DNA of 64,000 nucleotides from Hymenobacter jeongseonensis (GCF_015694725.1 NZ_JADQDQ010000005.1:1-64000); one strand, 5' to 3'. Counted from the first letter of the stretch, positions 14,548 through 23,518 are shown. Translations and numbers: made by a program. The notes: a model not told the origin generated them from the sequence alone.

Positions 14548-17199
14548 ATGCTTAAAGCATATTTATCCGCCGCGCTGCTGACTTTAGGCTTGGCCCAGAC
14601 GGTGCCGGCATCGGCGCAGACCAGCTACTTTTTCCCGGGTGCCCAACCCAGTAGCTTCGACCCCAAAGTGCCCACGCCGGAGCAGTTTCTGGGCTACCCT
14701 ATCGGCTCGCACTACACGCGCACCGACCAAATTGTGGCTTACCTGCGCGAGCTGGACCGTGTGTCGGACCGGGTGAGTTTGCGGGTGCTGGGCACCACGT
14801 TTGAGGAGCGGCCGCAGGTGGTGGCCACCATCACCACGCCCGAAAACCAGCAAAATCTGGCCCGGCTGCAACAGGACCGCCGCGCCTTAGTCGACCCCAA
14901 GCTGCCCGCGCCCAACTACGGCAAACTGCCGGTGGTGGTGAGTTTGAACTTTGGGGTGCACGGCAACGAAAGCAGTTCGTCGGAAGCGGCGCTGCTGCTG
15001 GCCTACTACCTCACGGCCTCCACCAGCCCCGAAACGCAGCAGTGGCTGCAGCAGTCCGTCGTTACCGTCGACCCGCTGGAAAACCCGGATGGCCGGGACC
15101 GCGCCTCGCACTGGTTCGACCAGAATAAGTCGTGGCCCAACCCCACCGACCCGCTCGACCGCGAGCACACCGAGGCCTGGCCCGGCGGCCGCACCAACCA
15201 CTTCTACACCGACCTGAACCGCGACTGGCTTTCCCTGACCCAGCCCGAGAGCCGGGCCCGCATGGCCTTCTTCCACGAGTGGTACCCCAACGTGATGATT
15301 GATTTCCACGAAATGGGCACCAACGGCACGTATTATTTCGAGCCTTCGAAACCGCACAGCACCGAAAACGACCTCATTCCGCGGGCTACTTACGAAGTGC
15401 TGAACGTGCATCTGGCCAAGTACTTCGCCAAGTCGTTGGACAATCTGGGCTCGCTGTACTGGACCAAGGAGCAGTTCGATAACCTCTCGCCCATTTACGG
15501 CTCGACGTACCCGGATTTTCAGGGCGGCGTGGGCATCACGTTTGAGGTGGGCAGCTCGCGCGGGCTGGCTCAGGAAGGCACCAACGGCGTAGTTACGTTC
15601 CCGTTCACCATCCGGAACCACGTGGCCACGGGCCTGGCCACGGTGCGCGGCGCCGTGGAGGAAAAGGAGCTGTACCTGCGCCACCAGCGCGAGTTTTTTA
15701 CCTCGGCCCTGAGCGAGGCCAAGAAGTTTCCCACCAAAGCCTATGTGTTTGGCAATGCCCAGGACGCGACGCTGACGAATAAATTCCTGGCGGTGCTGCT
15801 CCAGCACAAGATTGAAGTGCACGAGTTGGGCAAAAACGTGACGCTTGACCAGCAGAATTTCGAGAAGGGCAAGGCCTACGTAGTGCCCACGGCCCAACCC
15901 CAGTACCGCATTATCAACTCCCTGTTTGAGGAGCTCACCACCTTTCACGACAGCGTGTTCTACGACGTGACGGGCTGGAGCCAGGCCCACGCCTACGGGC
16001 TGGCCGTATCCAAGCAGAAAAACGCCAACTTGGTGCAGGGCGTCGCGGTGCAAGCGCCGAAAACCTTGACCGGAGAGGTGCGCGGCGGCCAGAGCAGCTA
16101 CGCTTACCTGCTGCCGTGGTCGGACTACAATGCCCCTCGTGCCCTCACGGCCCTGCACCGCGCCGGTATCGTGGCGAAGGCTAGCTTCAAGCCCTTCCGC
16201 GCGGGTCCGGCCGACCGGCCCACGGACTTCGGCTACGGCACGCTGGTGATTCCGGTGGCTGCCCAGAAGCAGCCCGCCGATTCCGTCTTCCAGATTGTGA
16301 GTCGCGTGAGCCGGCAAAATCAGGTGGCCTTTACCAGCGTGAGCACCGGCTTCAGCGCGGGTGGTATCGACTTGGGGTCGAACAACGTGCGGACGGTACC
16401 CGAAGCCAAGGCCGCTTTGCTAGTAGGCACCGGTACCAATGCCTCGGAAGTAGGCGAAGCCTGGTTTGTGGCCAGCCAGCAACTGGGCGTGCCGCTGAGC
16501 CGCATTGAAGTGAGCAATTTTGGGCGGGCGCCGCTGGGCCGCTACACCAGCATTGTGGTGGTGGGCGGCACGTACGCCGGCCTGGATAAAGCCGCCGTGG
16601 AAAAGCTACGCCGCTGGGTGCAGGAAGGCGGTACGCTCATTACCCTGAAAAACGCCTCGGAGTGGGCCATCAAGCAGGGCATCGTGCGCGAAAAGCTGCT
16701 GATTCCGGCCAACGGCGGCTGGGCCGATACCACGGCCACCGCCAAAGGCAAGCCCACTGCACCGCGCCGTTCCGATTTTGTGCAACAAGAGCAGGAAGGC
16801 ACCCGCGCCATTGCGGGTTCTATCTACTCGGCTGATGTCGACATCACCAATCCCATTGGGTTTGGGCTCACGAGCCGGCGCTTGTACGTATTCCGCAACG
16901 GCACCACTTTCCTGCGGCCCAGCCGCAACCCTTACGCCACCGTGGCCCAGTACACCGGCAAGCCTCTGGTGAGCGGCTACGTTTCGCAGGGCAACCTCAA
17001 GCAAATCAGCAATTCGGCGGCCGTGGTGGTGAGCAAAGTAGGCGCGGGCCGCGTGGTGCTCTTCGCCGACGACCCCAACTTCCGCCACTACTGGCACGGC
17101 ACTTCCCGCCTGTTCACCAACGCCCTGCTACTGGGCCCGCTGCTGAACCTGCCCGAAGGACCCGCCGCCATTTCGGCTGCCGAAGAAGAGGCCGAGTAA
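14548..17199 (+). CDS. Secreted M14 family zinc carboxypeptidase
   Basis: 883 residues. A signal peptide (MLKAYLSAALLTLGLAQTVPASAQ) is followed by an M14-like catalytic domain (about 40-380). Zinc ligands are visible in GVHGNESSS (His and Glu) and in MIDFHEMGTNGTYYF (His); the catalytic Glu is probably that of GITFEVGSSRG. The C-terminal half, beyond ~390, looks like a GATase1/ThuA-like accessory fold (AYVVPTAQPQYR..., SIVVVGGTYAGLDKAAVEKLRRWVQEGG, ending FRHYWHGTSRLFTNALLLGPLL). It trims residues from peptides, presumably in the periplasm after import by the SusCD pair encoded just upstream. This third gene argues that the operon handles peptides. Control by the SAM-I riboswitch would couple it to methionine/SAM status; that link is inference. 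Confidence 0.9.
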   Translation: MLKAYLSAALLTLGLAQTVPASAQTSYFFPGAQPSSFDPKVPTPEQFLGYPIGSHYTRTDQIVAYLRELDRVSDRVSLRVLGTTFEERPQVVATITTPENQQNLARLQQDRRALVDPKLPAPNYGKLPVVVSLNFGVHGNESSSSEAALLLAYYLTASTSPETQQWLQQSVVTVDPLENPDGRDRASHWFDQNKSWPNPTDPLDREHTEAWPGGRTNHFYTDLNRDWLSLTQPESRARMAFFHEWYPNVMIDFHEMGTNGTYYFEPSKPHSTENDLIPRATYEVLNVHLAKYFAKSLDNLGSLYWTKEQFDNLSPIYGSTYPDFQGGVGITFEVGSSRGLAQEGTNGVVTFPFTIRNHVATGLATVRGAVEEKELYLRHQREFFTSALSEAKKFPTKAYVFGNAQDATLTNKFLAVLLQHKIEVHELGKNVTLDQQNFEKGKAYVVPTAQPQYRIINSLFEELTTFHDSVFYDVTGWSQAHAYGLAVSKQKNANLVQGVAVQAPKTLTGEVRGGQSSYAYLLPWSDYNAPRALTALHRAGIVAKASFKPFRAGPADRPTDFGYGTLVIPVAAQKQPADSVFQIVSRVSRQNQVAFTSVSTGFSAGGIDLGSNNVRTVPEAKAALLVGTGTNASEVGEAWFVASQQLGVPLSRIEVSNFGRAPLGRYTSIVVVGGTYAGLDKAAVEKLRRWVQEGGTLITLKNASEWAIKQGIVREKLLIPANGGWADTTATAKGKPTAPRRSDFVQQEQEGTRAIAGSIYSADVDITNPIGFGLTSRRLYVFRNGTTFLRPSRNPYATVAQYTGKPLVSGYVSQGNLKQISNSAAVVVSKVGAGRVVLFADDPNFRHYWHGTSRLFTNALLLGPLLNLPEGPAAISAAEEEAE

Positions 17200-17248
17200 A
17201 ACCCTGACTCGGCGGCCGGCCTCAAACAGCCAATGAGCCGTTCAAAAA

Positions 17249-17292
17249 ACACCCCGCTATAAGCCATTTATTTATGGCTTATAGCGGGGTGT
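17249..17292 (+). terminator. Strong hairpin after the SusC-SusD-M14 operon
   Basis: Perfect 19-bp stem (17249-17267 with 17274-17292) and TTATTT loop, about 50 bases past the M14 stop. The following bases are only weakly T-rich (AGCTTTGT), so termination is likely but not certain. Confidence 0.65.
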
Positions 17293-17316
17293 AGCTTTGT
17301 AAAACCTCTTCTAAAA

Positions 17317-17404
17317 TGACATTCTGAGTGAAGTCGAAGCATCTTTACCATTTGAGTAATCAGTTATTACTGCGGTAAAGATGCTTCGGCCAGCTCAGCA
17401 TGAC
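17317..17404. repeat. Intergenic palindromic repeat, copy 2
   Basis: Degenerate outer ends (TGACATTCTGAG...CTCAGCATGAC). Inner arms 17335-17349 and 17374-17388 are a perfect 15-bp inverted repeat CGAAGCATCTTTACC. It lies between the convergent M14 and TonB-receptor genes. Confidence 0.85.
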
Positions 17405-17431
17405 CTAAAAATCAGAATCCCAAAAACACTC

Positions 17432-20296
17432 TTATAATCCCAGGCTGTACACGGCTTTCAAGTACAATAACGCCCCGTTAAAGCCCATTTGCACGGGCGC
17501 GTAGGGGTACACGTCGCGGTTGGTGGGGAAAGGCGAGGGTGCACCGTAGCGGTTTTGAAAGTACTGCTCGAACTGCCCGCGGGTGGCAAAGCCGCCGGGG
17601 GCCTGTCCGTTGGAAGCGGCCTGGTCCAGCGTGTTGGGCTTCACGTTGAACAGGTTCTGGGCACCCAGGGTCACGCTCAGGCCTTTGGTAGCTTGCAGGC
17701 TCACCAGCAGGTCGGTGACGGTGCGGGGCCGGAAGACGAGCAGGTAGCCGCCAAAGTCATACACGGCTGGGTCAGGGGCGACGTCGTAGTAGCGCACCTC
17801 GCCAAAGTAGGTGTTGCGCAGGCCCAGGCCCAGCTTGCCGCGGGTGTAATTGAGACTGAGCAGGATTTTACTGGCAGGGTTGCCGGTTTCGATGAGCGAG
17901 AGCTGGCGCGGGTCGACGTAGTTGGTGGTGGAGTTGTCGTCTTCCTGCAAGCTGCGAAATGTGGCCGGCACGTTGAGCCGGCGGGTGCGGGTGCGGGTGA
18001 AATTGCCGGCCGCGGAGGCGCTGAACTGCCCCGCGCCGAACGCGTGCCGGTAGCTGGCCACCAGGTCCACGCCTTGGGTCCGGGTGTCGAGGTCGTTGGT
18101 GAAAAACTGCGCCTGGCTCACGCGGCTGTTGGCCAGCGTTTGGGTCAGGTCGGGGCTGATGCCAAAGCCCGGCCGCAGCAGGCCCGAGAGCGTGATGCGG
18201 TCGTCGATGTCGATAAGGTAGGCATCGGCGGTGAACGAGAAGGCCGAGCCAGGGGTCAGCACCAGGCCGCCGCTGACGCTGCGCGAGCGTTCGGGCGTCA
18301 GGTCGGGCACGCCGGCCTGCACCCGCAGCTCGTCCTGGTTGTTGAAGATGCCCGCGTACACGACCCCGGTCACGCCCGGCCGCTGGGTAATCTGGCGGTA
18401 GAGCACCTGCTGCAGCGACGGGGCCCGGAAGCCCGTGTTGAAGGCACCGCGCAGGGCAAGGAACTTGGTGGCTTGCACCCGGGTGGTGGCCTTGTAGATA
18501 AAGGCCGAGCCGAAGGTGGAGTAATTCTCGTAGCGCAGCGCCCCGCTCACCGACCAGCGCTTGGTGACGTCGGCTTCCACGTCGAGGAAGGCACCCACGT
18601 TGGTGCGGCTGCCCACCACGGCCGAGGCTTCGCCAAAGCCGCTGAAGCCCTGCGCCCCCTGCTGGGAGGCGGGCTTGCCCAGGTCGTACTCGGCCTCGGT
18701 GCGCTCGTCGCCGCGCAGAATTTGGTAGCGGTCAGCCCGGAATTCGGCGCCGAAAGCGACGTTGGTGCCCGCCAGCACCTGGTCAAAAAAGCGGTTGGCG
18801 GTGGCGTTGGTCACGTTCTGGAAAAACTGGAAGCCTCCGGCGTTGTCGAACACCGTGGGCGACGATGCCCCTAGCGTCGCGTTCAGCGTGTTTTCCAGGT
18901 CGTAGGTCATGCGGTTGTAGCCGGTGGTGTTGCTCACGTCCAGGGTCCAGCGGTTGGGTCCGGGCTGGCCCAGCACCACGCCCAGGGTGCCCGCGCCGTC
19001 GTGCAGGCGGGTGTTCACCTGGGGCTGGTAGCCGAAGGGAAAGAGGCTCTCCACAATGTCGGGGCTTTGCGTGGCCGGCAGCACCCAGAGCGTGGACGCC
19101 TGCCCGCGGCGGAAGTTGTAGCCCCCAAACCCGTAAAAGGCCAGCCGGTCGGAAGCCTCCACCCGGGCGTTGAGCAGGCCGCGAACGTTGCTCACCCGGG
19201 CGTCGCCGTTGCGCTGGGCAAAATCCTCGTAGCTGCGGCCCGAAGCCGCCAAGGCCGCCTGCTCCCGGGCCGGGTCGTTCACCACAAACACCGGACTAAC
19301 CCGGGCATCGCGGGCGTAGCCCCGAGCGGTGCGGTCGCGGTAGTCGGCGTCGGCCGTGAGGTTCAAAAAGCCTTTGGCCCCCAGCCGGAAGCCTTGGTTG
19401 ATTCCCAGAAGCGTGGCCAAGCCGTCACCTTCGGTGGTCAGGCCCGTGTTGAGCAGCACACTGCCTTCGCGGTCGCTGTTTTTCAAGCTGATGTTCATCA
19501 CACCCGCAATGGCGTCGGAGCCGTACTGCGCCGCGGCGCCGTCGCGCAGCACTTCCACGCGCTCAACACCAAGCCCGGGCAGGGTGTTGAGGTCGGTGCC
19601 TACGCTGCCCAAGCCGCGGTTGCTAAGCAGGTTAACCAGGGCCGTGGTGTGGCGGCGCTTGCCGTTGACGAGTACCAGCATCTGGTCGGTACCTAGGCCG
19701 CGCAGGTTGGAGGGGTCCACGTGGTCGGACCCGCCGGCGGCCGTTTGCCGCGTCGAGTTAAACGAGGCCACAGAGTAGTGCAGCAGTTGGCTAAGGTCGG
19801 TTTGGGGCACCGTGCGCAGCAGCGTGGCCACGTCCACCACGTCCACCGGCACGGCCGATTCCAGGGCGGTGCGGTCGTCGCGGCGCGTACCCACGGCCAC
19901 GGTTGCCGGGTTCAGGTTGACGTCCAGAGCCGTTGTGCCGTCGGCCTTCAGGAACATGTTGGTAATCGTCTGGGCTTGAAAGCCCGGCTGCTGCACCTGC
20001 AGAATGTAGGGGCCGCCGGCCGGCACGCCATTAAAGGAGAACCGGCCCGTTAAGTCGGCGCTGGTCGTGCGGCGTGTGCCCGTGGCCAGCGACACCAGGG
20101 TGACGGAGGCAAACGGCAGCGGGGCGCCCTGGATTTCGCCGTTGCGGGCGGTGACTTTGCCGCTCAAACTCCCGGGCCCGGGGGCCGGGGCTGAAACCGG
20201 GGCAGGCGCCGGCGTTTGGGCGCCAACCGTTAGGGTAACCAATCCGGTGCCCAGGCAAGTGCAGAGCACCCGAGCGTATTGCGTAAAATGCATCAT
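17432..20296 (-). CDS. TonB-dependent receptor (non-SusC type)
   Basis: 954 residues from the ATG at 20294-20296 (MMHFTQYARVL...); the second Met at 20291-20293 is equally possible, while the frame further upstream (to 20434) lacks protein character. A signal peptide ends near TVGAQ. A Pro/Ala-rich linker precedes a carboxypeptidase-regulatory-like domain (GKVTARNGEIQGAPLPFASVTL...), then a plug with LRGLGTDQMLVLVNGKRRH and VERVEVLRDGAAAQYGSDAIAGVMNI, then a 22-strand-type barrel. This plug form is shared with receptors for siderophores, cobalamin and similar ligands and differs from the SusC form. No SusD partner is adjacent. The ligand is unknown. Three successive hairpins lie in its upstream region. 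Confidence 0.9.
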   Translation of the reverse strand: MMHFTQYARVLCTCLGTGLVTLTVGAQTPAPAPVSAPAPGPGSLSGKVTARNGEIQGAPLPFASVTLVSLATGTRRTTSADLTGRFSFNGVPAGGPYILQVQQPGFQAQTITNMFLKADGTTALDVNLNPATVAVGTRRDDRTALESAVPVDVVDVATLLRTVPQTDLSQLLHYSVASFNSTRQTAAGGSDHVDPSNLRGLGTDQMLVLVNGKRRHTTALVNLLSNRGLGSVGTDLNTLPGLGVERVEVLRDGAAAQYGSDAIAGVMNISLKNSDREGSVLLNTGLTTEGDGLATLLGINQGFRLGAKGFLNLTADADYRDRTARGYARDARVSPVFVVNDPAREQAALAASGRSYEDFAQRNGDARVSNVRGLLNARVEASDRLAFYGFGGYNFRRGQASTLWVLPATQSPDIVESLFPFGYQPQVNTRLHDGAGTLGVVLGQPGPNRWTLDVSNTTGYNRMTYDLENTLNATLGASSPTVFDNAGGFQFFQNVTNATANRFFDQVLAGTNVAFGAEFRADRYQILRGDERTEAEYDLGKPASQQGAQGFSGFGEASAVVGSRTNVGAFLDVEADVTKRWSVSGALRYENYSTFGSAFIYKATTRVQATKFLALRGAFNTGFRAPSLQQVLYRQITQRPGVTGVVYAGIFNNQDELRVQAGVPDLTPERSRSVSGGLVLTPGSAFSFTADAYLIDIDDRITLSGLLRPGFGISPDLTQTLANSRVSQAQFFTNDLDTRTQGVDLVASYRHAFGAGQFSASAAGNFTRTRTRRLNVPATFRSLQEDDNSTTNYVDPRQLSLIETGNPASKILLSLNYTRGKLGLGLRNTYFGEVRYYDVAPDPAVYDFGGYLLVFRPRTVTDLLVSLQATKGLSVTLGAQNLFNVKPNTLDQAASNGQAPGGFATRGQFEQYFQNRYGAPSPFPTNRDVYPYAPVQMGFNGALLYLKAVYSLGL

Positions 20297-20340
20297 ATAA
20301 AGAAGGCAGGAAATGGGGGCGGAACGCTGCTCGCGGTCAG

Positions 20341-20385
20341 GCTCGGGAACGAGCGTGGGCCGTAGGGAGGCACCGCGGTGCCTCC
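20341..20385 (-). other. Two hairpins in the 5' leader of the TonB-receptor gene
   Basis: A perfect 20-bp palindrome GGAGGCACCGCGGTGCCTCC (20366-20385) and a smaller GCTCG/CGAGC hairpin (20341-20354), both 45-90 bases upstream of the start codon on the minus strand. They could be operator sites or RNA structures; nothing decides between the two. Confidence 0.4.
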
Positions 20386-20427
20386 TTGGTACGGAGTCGA
20401 GCATCCCGCAATAAATTGGTTTGGCAC

Positions 20428-20480
20428 GGAGCAACTACAACGGCCCCGCTACCGAAGTAACAGGGCCGCTGTGGTTGCCC
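20428..20480 (-). terminator. Long imperfect stem-loop between CHRD gene and TonB-receptor gene
   Basis: Read on the minus strand, GGGCAAC, ACA and GGCCC pair in order with GGGCC, TGT and GTTGCTC, giving a stem of about 15 pairs with small bulges and a ~16-nt loop. No T-run follows. It could end the CHRD transcript or be part of the receptor leader. Confidence 0.4.
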
Positions 20481-20519
20481 GAACAGTAGCGCAAGGGGCC
20501 GCTGGCGGCCTCCTAGCCG

Positions 20520-20954
20520 TTACTTTTTCTTGATATCGCCGCGAATTTCGCCGCTTGGGAACGCCGCCGAGTGCAGGTTGACATACATGCGGTTGCTGAG
20601 CAGGTTATCGGCTTGTTCGGCCGTCAGCGTCACCGTGCCGGTGATGGGCGAGGTCAGGTTCTGGAAGGGAATGGCCACCGAGCCGCTCGTGCCGGGGGCC
20701 CCGGTGTGAATGTGGGCAATGGTGGGAGTCATGCCCTGGTAGGTAACGGTGTACACGAGCTGCTTATTTGAGCTGGTGTAGATGCCAGCAAAAGTCCCGT
20801 TGGCCGTGGACGCATTGGCGGGCACCTGCTGCGCGCCGTTGACGGTGGCCGTGAGCTCCGTCATCGTCGACATTGGGGTTGCCTCTTCCTTGTCGCTGCA
20901 AGCCGTGAATAGACCAAACGAAGCAAGAAGCAGGGAAGCGTATTTATTTGACAT
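20520..20954 (-). CDS. CHRD domain lipoprotein
   Basis: 144 residues. The lipoprotein signal is MSNKYASLLLASFGLFTACS with Cys19 as the likely lipidated residue. The rest is a single CHRD (chordin-type) domain: LTATVNGAQQVPANASTANG, VTYQGMTPTIAHIHTGAPG, and the C-terminal NLHSAAFPSGEIRGDI. CHRD domains are found in many secreted bacterial proteins; their biochemical role in bacteria is not settled. The His pair in AHIH and the NLHS..FPSGEIRG signature are intact. Probably anchored in the outer or inner membrane facing the periplasm or cell surface. It is upstream of the TonB-receptor gene in the same direction with a 223-base gap that contains a stem-loop, so co-transcription is uncertain. Confidence 0.88.
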   Translation of the reverse strand: MSNKYASLLLASFGLFTACSDKEEATPMSTMTELTATVNGAQQVPANASTANGTFAGIYTSSNKQLVYTVTYQGMTPTIAHIHTGAPGTSGSVAIPFQNLTSPITGTVTLTAEQADNLLSNRMYVNLHSAAFPSGEIRGDIKKK

Positions 20955-21048
20955 TAGATAAAAAAGTATGAAGGGAAATTTGAATAAATCGATGGACCGG
21001 TGGCGCGTTCCGGCCGGACCGGTGTGAATAGCTCAACCGCTAGAATGT

Positions 21049-21056
21049 CAAATTTA
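21049..21056 (-). promoter_or_regulatory. -7 promoter element for the CHRD lipoprotein gene
   Basis: On the minus strand TAAATTTG, an exact TAnnTTTG match, 95 bases upstream of the CHRD start. No clear -33 element. Confidence 0.45.
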
Positions 21057-21349
21057 CTTGCCCCCTACAGGCGTATTTCACTGTTTTTCGTTGAGCTGCC
21101 GGATTTGGCCGTTCAATTGCCGCTTTGACAACATGAAGAAAAACTGGCAGGCCGGCCCCCATTGCCGAGCACCTTGCCAGCGAAGCCACATTGCGCTTGC
21201 AGCTACCGGCTGGCGCGTGGCCGCCATCGCCAGCCACTTTAGCCTCTATTAAGCCACTCCTACTTCCAGCAGCGCATCGGTACCATGTCCCAGGCATTTC
21301 GCCAAGCCGCGTAATTACCCCTGCTCATTTCCGGCCAAAAGTTCACCTA
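21057..21349. other. Intergenic stretch with no recognised gene
   Basis: The only sizeable frame (plus strand, 21058-21252) gives a His/Cys/Arg-mixed peptide without family character. I see no repeat, RNA motif or further promoter here. Confidence 0.5.
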
Positions 21350-21387
21350 AACGAGAAGAGCGGACCATCGGGTCCGCTCTTCTCGTT
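21350..21387 (-). terminator. Terminator of the branching-enzyme gene
   Basis: Perfect 17-bp stem (21350-21366 with 21371-21387; core AGAGCGGACC) with an ATCG-type tetraloop, 56 bases past the branching-enzyme stop. The flanks allow function in both directions. Confidence 0.8.
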
Positions 21388-21443
21388 TTGTTCTTATATA
21401 AAAATGACTTAATCAAGATTATCCACGTCCCTGCTTTATCTCG

Positions 21444-23492
21444 CTAAGCCCGTGCCAGCACCAGCGCCACCCGGCTGGGCACGTACAGGCTCAACTGGTG
21501 CTCAAAGGTTTCATACACAAAGCCCTCATCCGTCCGGTCGAAGCCGCCGAAGCGGCTGTTGTCCGAGGAGAGGACTACGCGATATTGGCCTTCCTGAGTC
21601 ACCCAGAAGCGGTAGTCGGTGAGGCTTTTTTCGATGTGCAGGTTCACGACGAAAACCAGGCCGCCGCGCTCGTACACCAGCACCTTGTTTTCCTCGTCGT
21701 GCTTGAGCAGGGTGGCGGGGCCGGCGGCCAGCAGGTGCTGCCCGCGCGCCATCTGCACCAGGGCTTTATCGAAGGCACCCAGTTGGTGAAATTTCAGGTC
21801 GGGGTTTTCGCTGAGACTCCACTGGCGGCGGGCAAACTGGTAGCTCCAGCCGTTGCCTTCACGCGGAAAATCGACCCACTCGGGGTGGCCGAATTCGTTG
21901 CCAATAAACGTGAGGTAGGCCTCGCCACCGACCGAGAGCGTGAGCAGCCGGATGAGTTTGTGCAACGCCAAGGCCCGCGCCGCGCCGGGGTCGGGGTCGC
22001 CGGCCTGCATGTGCGTGTAAATGCCCGCATCAAACAGCCAATGGGCCAGCGTTTTATCACCCACCAGGGCTTGGTCGTGGCTTTCGGCGTAAGCCACCGT
22101 CTTCTCGCCGGCGCGGCGGTTGCTGAGCGTGTGCCACAGCTCGCCGAGCGGCCAATGCTCGTCGGGCGTGTGCTTGAGCAGCTTAATCCAGAAATCAGGA
22201 ATGCCCATGGCCAGGCGGTAGTCAAAGCCCACGCCGCCTTCCTTGATGGGGCGGCATAGGCCGGGCAGGCCACTCATGTCTTCGGCTATCAGGAGGCTGC
22301 CTTTCTTGAGTTCGTGGGCCAGCGTGGTGGCCAGCTGCAAGTACAAAATGGCGTCCTCGTCGGCGCCGGGGCCGAAGTAATTGTCGTAGCCCACAAAAGC
22401 CACGCCCTCGCCGTGGTGGTGGTAGAGCATGCTCGTCACGCCATCGAAACGGAAGCCGTCGAAATGGTACTCTTCGAGCCAGAAGCGCAGGTTGCTGAGC
22501 AGGAAGCGCTGCACTTCGTCGCGGCCGTAGTCGAACAGCTTGCTGTCCCAGCCGGGGTGGTTGCCGCGGTCGCCGCGGTGGAAGTACAAGTTGCCCGAGC
22601 CATCAAAATTAGCCAGCCCTTCGGCCTCGTTTTTCACAGCGTGCGAGTGCACAATATCGAGCAGCACGGCAATGCCGCGGCGGTGCGCTTCGTTGATGAG
22701 AAACTTCAGGTCTTCGGGCGTGCCGAAGCGCGAGCTGGCGGCGAACAAATTGGCCACGTGGTAGCCAAAAGAGCCATAGTACGGGTGCTCCATCACGGCC
22801 ATGAGCTGCACCACGTTGTAGCCGCCGGCCTCGATGCGGGGCAGGATGTTTTCGGCAAATTCGCGGTAAGTGCCCACGCGGCCTTCCTCGGTGGCCATGC
22901 CCACGTGCGCTTCGTAAATGAGCGGCTCCATGACCGCAGCCGCAATTTTAAACTTCTGGTCGGTCCAGGCAAATGGCGTTTCGGGCTGCCACACCTGGCC
23001 GGCAAAATCCTTGGTTTGCTCGTTTTGCACGGCGCGGCGCAGGGTGGCCGGCAGCCGGTCTTTGCCGCCGCCCGCCGTCACGACGTGCACTTTATATAGG
23101 CTGCCGTGCGTAAGGCGGTTTTTATATTCGGCATCGGGCAAAAACACTTCCCACACGCCAAACTCCAGGCGCCGGAGCGGGTGGGCCTGCCGGTCCCATT
23201 GGTTGAAATCGCCAATCAGAAACAGGGCCTCCGCGCCGGGCGCCCACTCCCGGTACACGTAGCCGCCGCGGGTGGCGTCGTGGTAGAGTCCAAGCTGCTG
23301 GTGGGCGGTGGCGTACTGGGCCAGCGAGCCGTGGTACTTCTCAATTTCTTCGATGCGGGCTTGCAGCCGTGCCTGACGCCGGCGCAGCACGGGCTCGTAG
23401 GGCGCCAGCCAGGGGTCGTTTTTCACCAAGGCCAGCGGGGCCGGGCGGCGGGCTTTGGGCGCGGTGGAAGCGGTAGGTTTTGACTTAGCCAT
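21444..23492 (-). CDS. 1,4-alpha-glucan branching enzyme, GH13 (eukaryotic-type)
   Basis: 682 residues. It makes alpha-1,6 branches in glycogen by cutting an alpha-1,4 chain and transferring it. A basic, Ala/Pro-rich N-tail (1-25) precedes a CBM48 domain (about 70-165; GGYVYREWAPGAEALFLIGDFNQW), the GH13 barrel (about 185-560) and a C-terminal all-beta domain. Catalytic residues are Asp350 (GFRFDGV), Glu404 (IAEDMSG) and Asp473 (ESHDQ). The motifs EAHVGMA, SFGYHVANLFAASSRFGTPEDL and GNEFGHPEW are those of the plant/animal-type branching enzymes rather than the E. coli GlgB type. No signal peptide, so cytoplasmic. A consensus promoter lies 18 bases upstream and a terminator downstream, so it is monocistronic. 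Confidence 0.93.
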   Translation of the reverse strand: MAKSKPTASTAPKARRPAPLALVKNDPWLAPYEPVLRRRQARLQARIEEIEKYHGSLAQYATAHQQLGLYHDATRGGYVYREWAPGAEALFLIGDFNQWDRQAHPLRRLEFGVWEVFLPDAEYKNRLTHGSLYKVHVVTAGGGKDRLPATLRRAVQNEQTKDFAGQVWQPETPFAWTDQKFKIAAAVMEPLIYEAHVGMATEEGRVGTYREFAENILPRIEAGGYNVVQLMAVMEHPYYGSFGYHVANLFAASSRFGTPEDLKFLINEAHRRGIAVLLDIVHSHAVKNEAEGLANFDGSGNLYFHRGDRGNHPGWDSKLFDYGRDEVQRFLLSNLRFWLEEYHFDGFRFDGVTSMLYHHHGEGVAFVGYDNYFGPGADEDAILYLQLATTLAHELKKGSLLIAEDMSGLPGLCRPIKEGGVGFDYRLAMGIPDFWIKLLKHTPDEHWPLGELWHTLSNRRAGEKTVAYAESHDQALVGDKTLAHWLFDAGIYTHMQAGDPDPGAARALALHKLIRLLTLSVGGEAYLTFIGNEFGHPEWVDFPREGNGWSYQFARRQWSLSENPDLKFHQLGAFDKALVQMARGQHLLAAGPATLLKHDEENKVLVYERGGLVFVVNLHIEKSLTDYRFWVTQEGQYRVVLSSDNSRFGGFDRTDEGFVYETFEHQLSLYVPSRVALVLARA

Positions 23493-23510
23493 GGTGCAGA
23501 AGGTTTACGC

Positions 23511-23518
23511 CAAAAGTA
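23511..23518 (-). promoter_or_regulatory. -7 promoter element for the branching-enzyme gene
   Basis: On the minus strand TACTTTTG (exact TAnnTTTG), 18 bases upstream of the ATG, which gives a very short 5' leader. Confidence 0.6.

Noticed and set aside
14887..16317. 476-residue antisense frame in the M14 peptidase gene
   Set aside because: Low-complexity, His/Val/Gly-rich, no start context, fully inside a gene with clear catalytic motifs.
20297..20434. 46-residue N-terminal extension of the TonB receptor
   Set aside because: It runs through the leader hairpins and precedes the signal peptide.
20428..20519. A second SAM-I-like aptamer upstream of the TonB receptor
   Set aside because: GGGCAACC and CGTGCC are present, but the conserved P2/kink-turn part (GAGGGA and GAAGCC-like elements) and a P1 stem are missing; a simple stem-loop explains the sequence.
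21058..21252. 64-residue plus-strand frame between CHRD and branching-enzyme genes
   Set aside because: No protein character, no promoter or initiation context.
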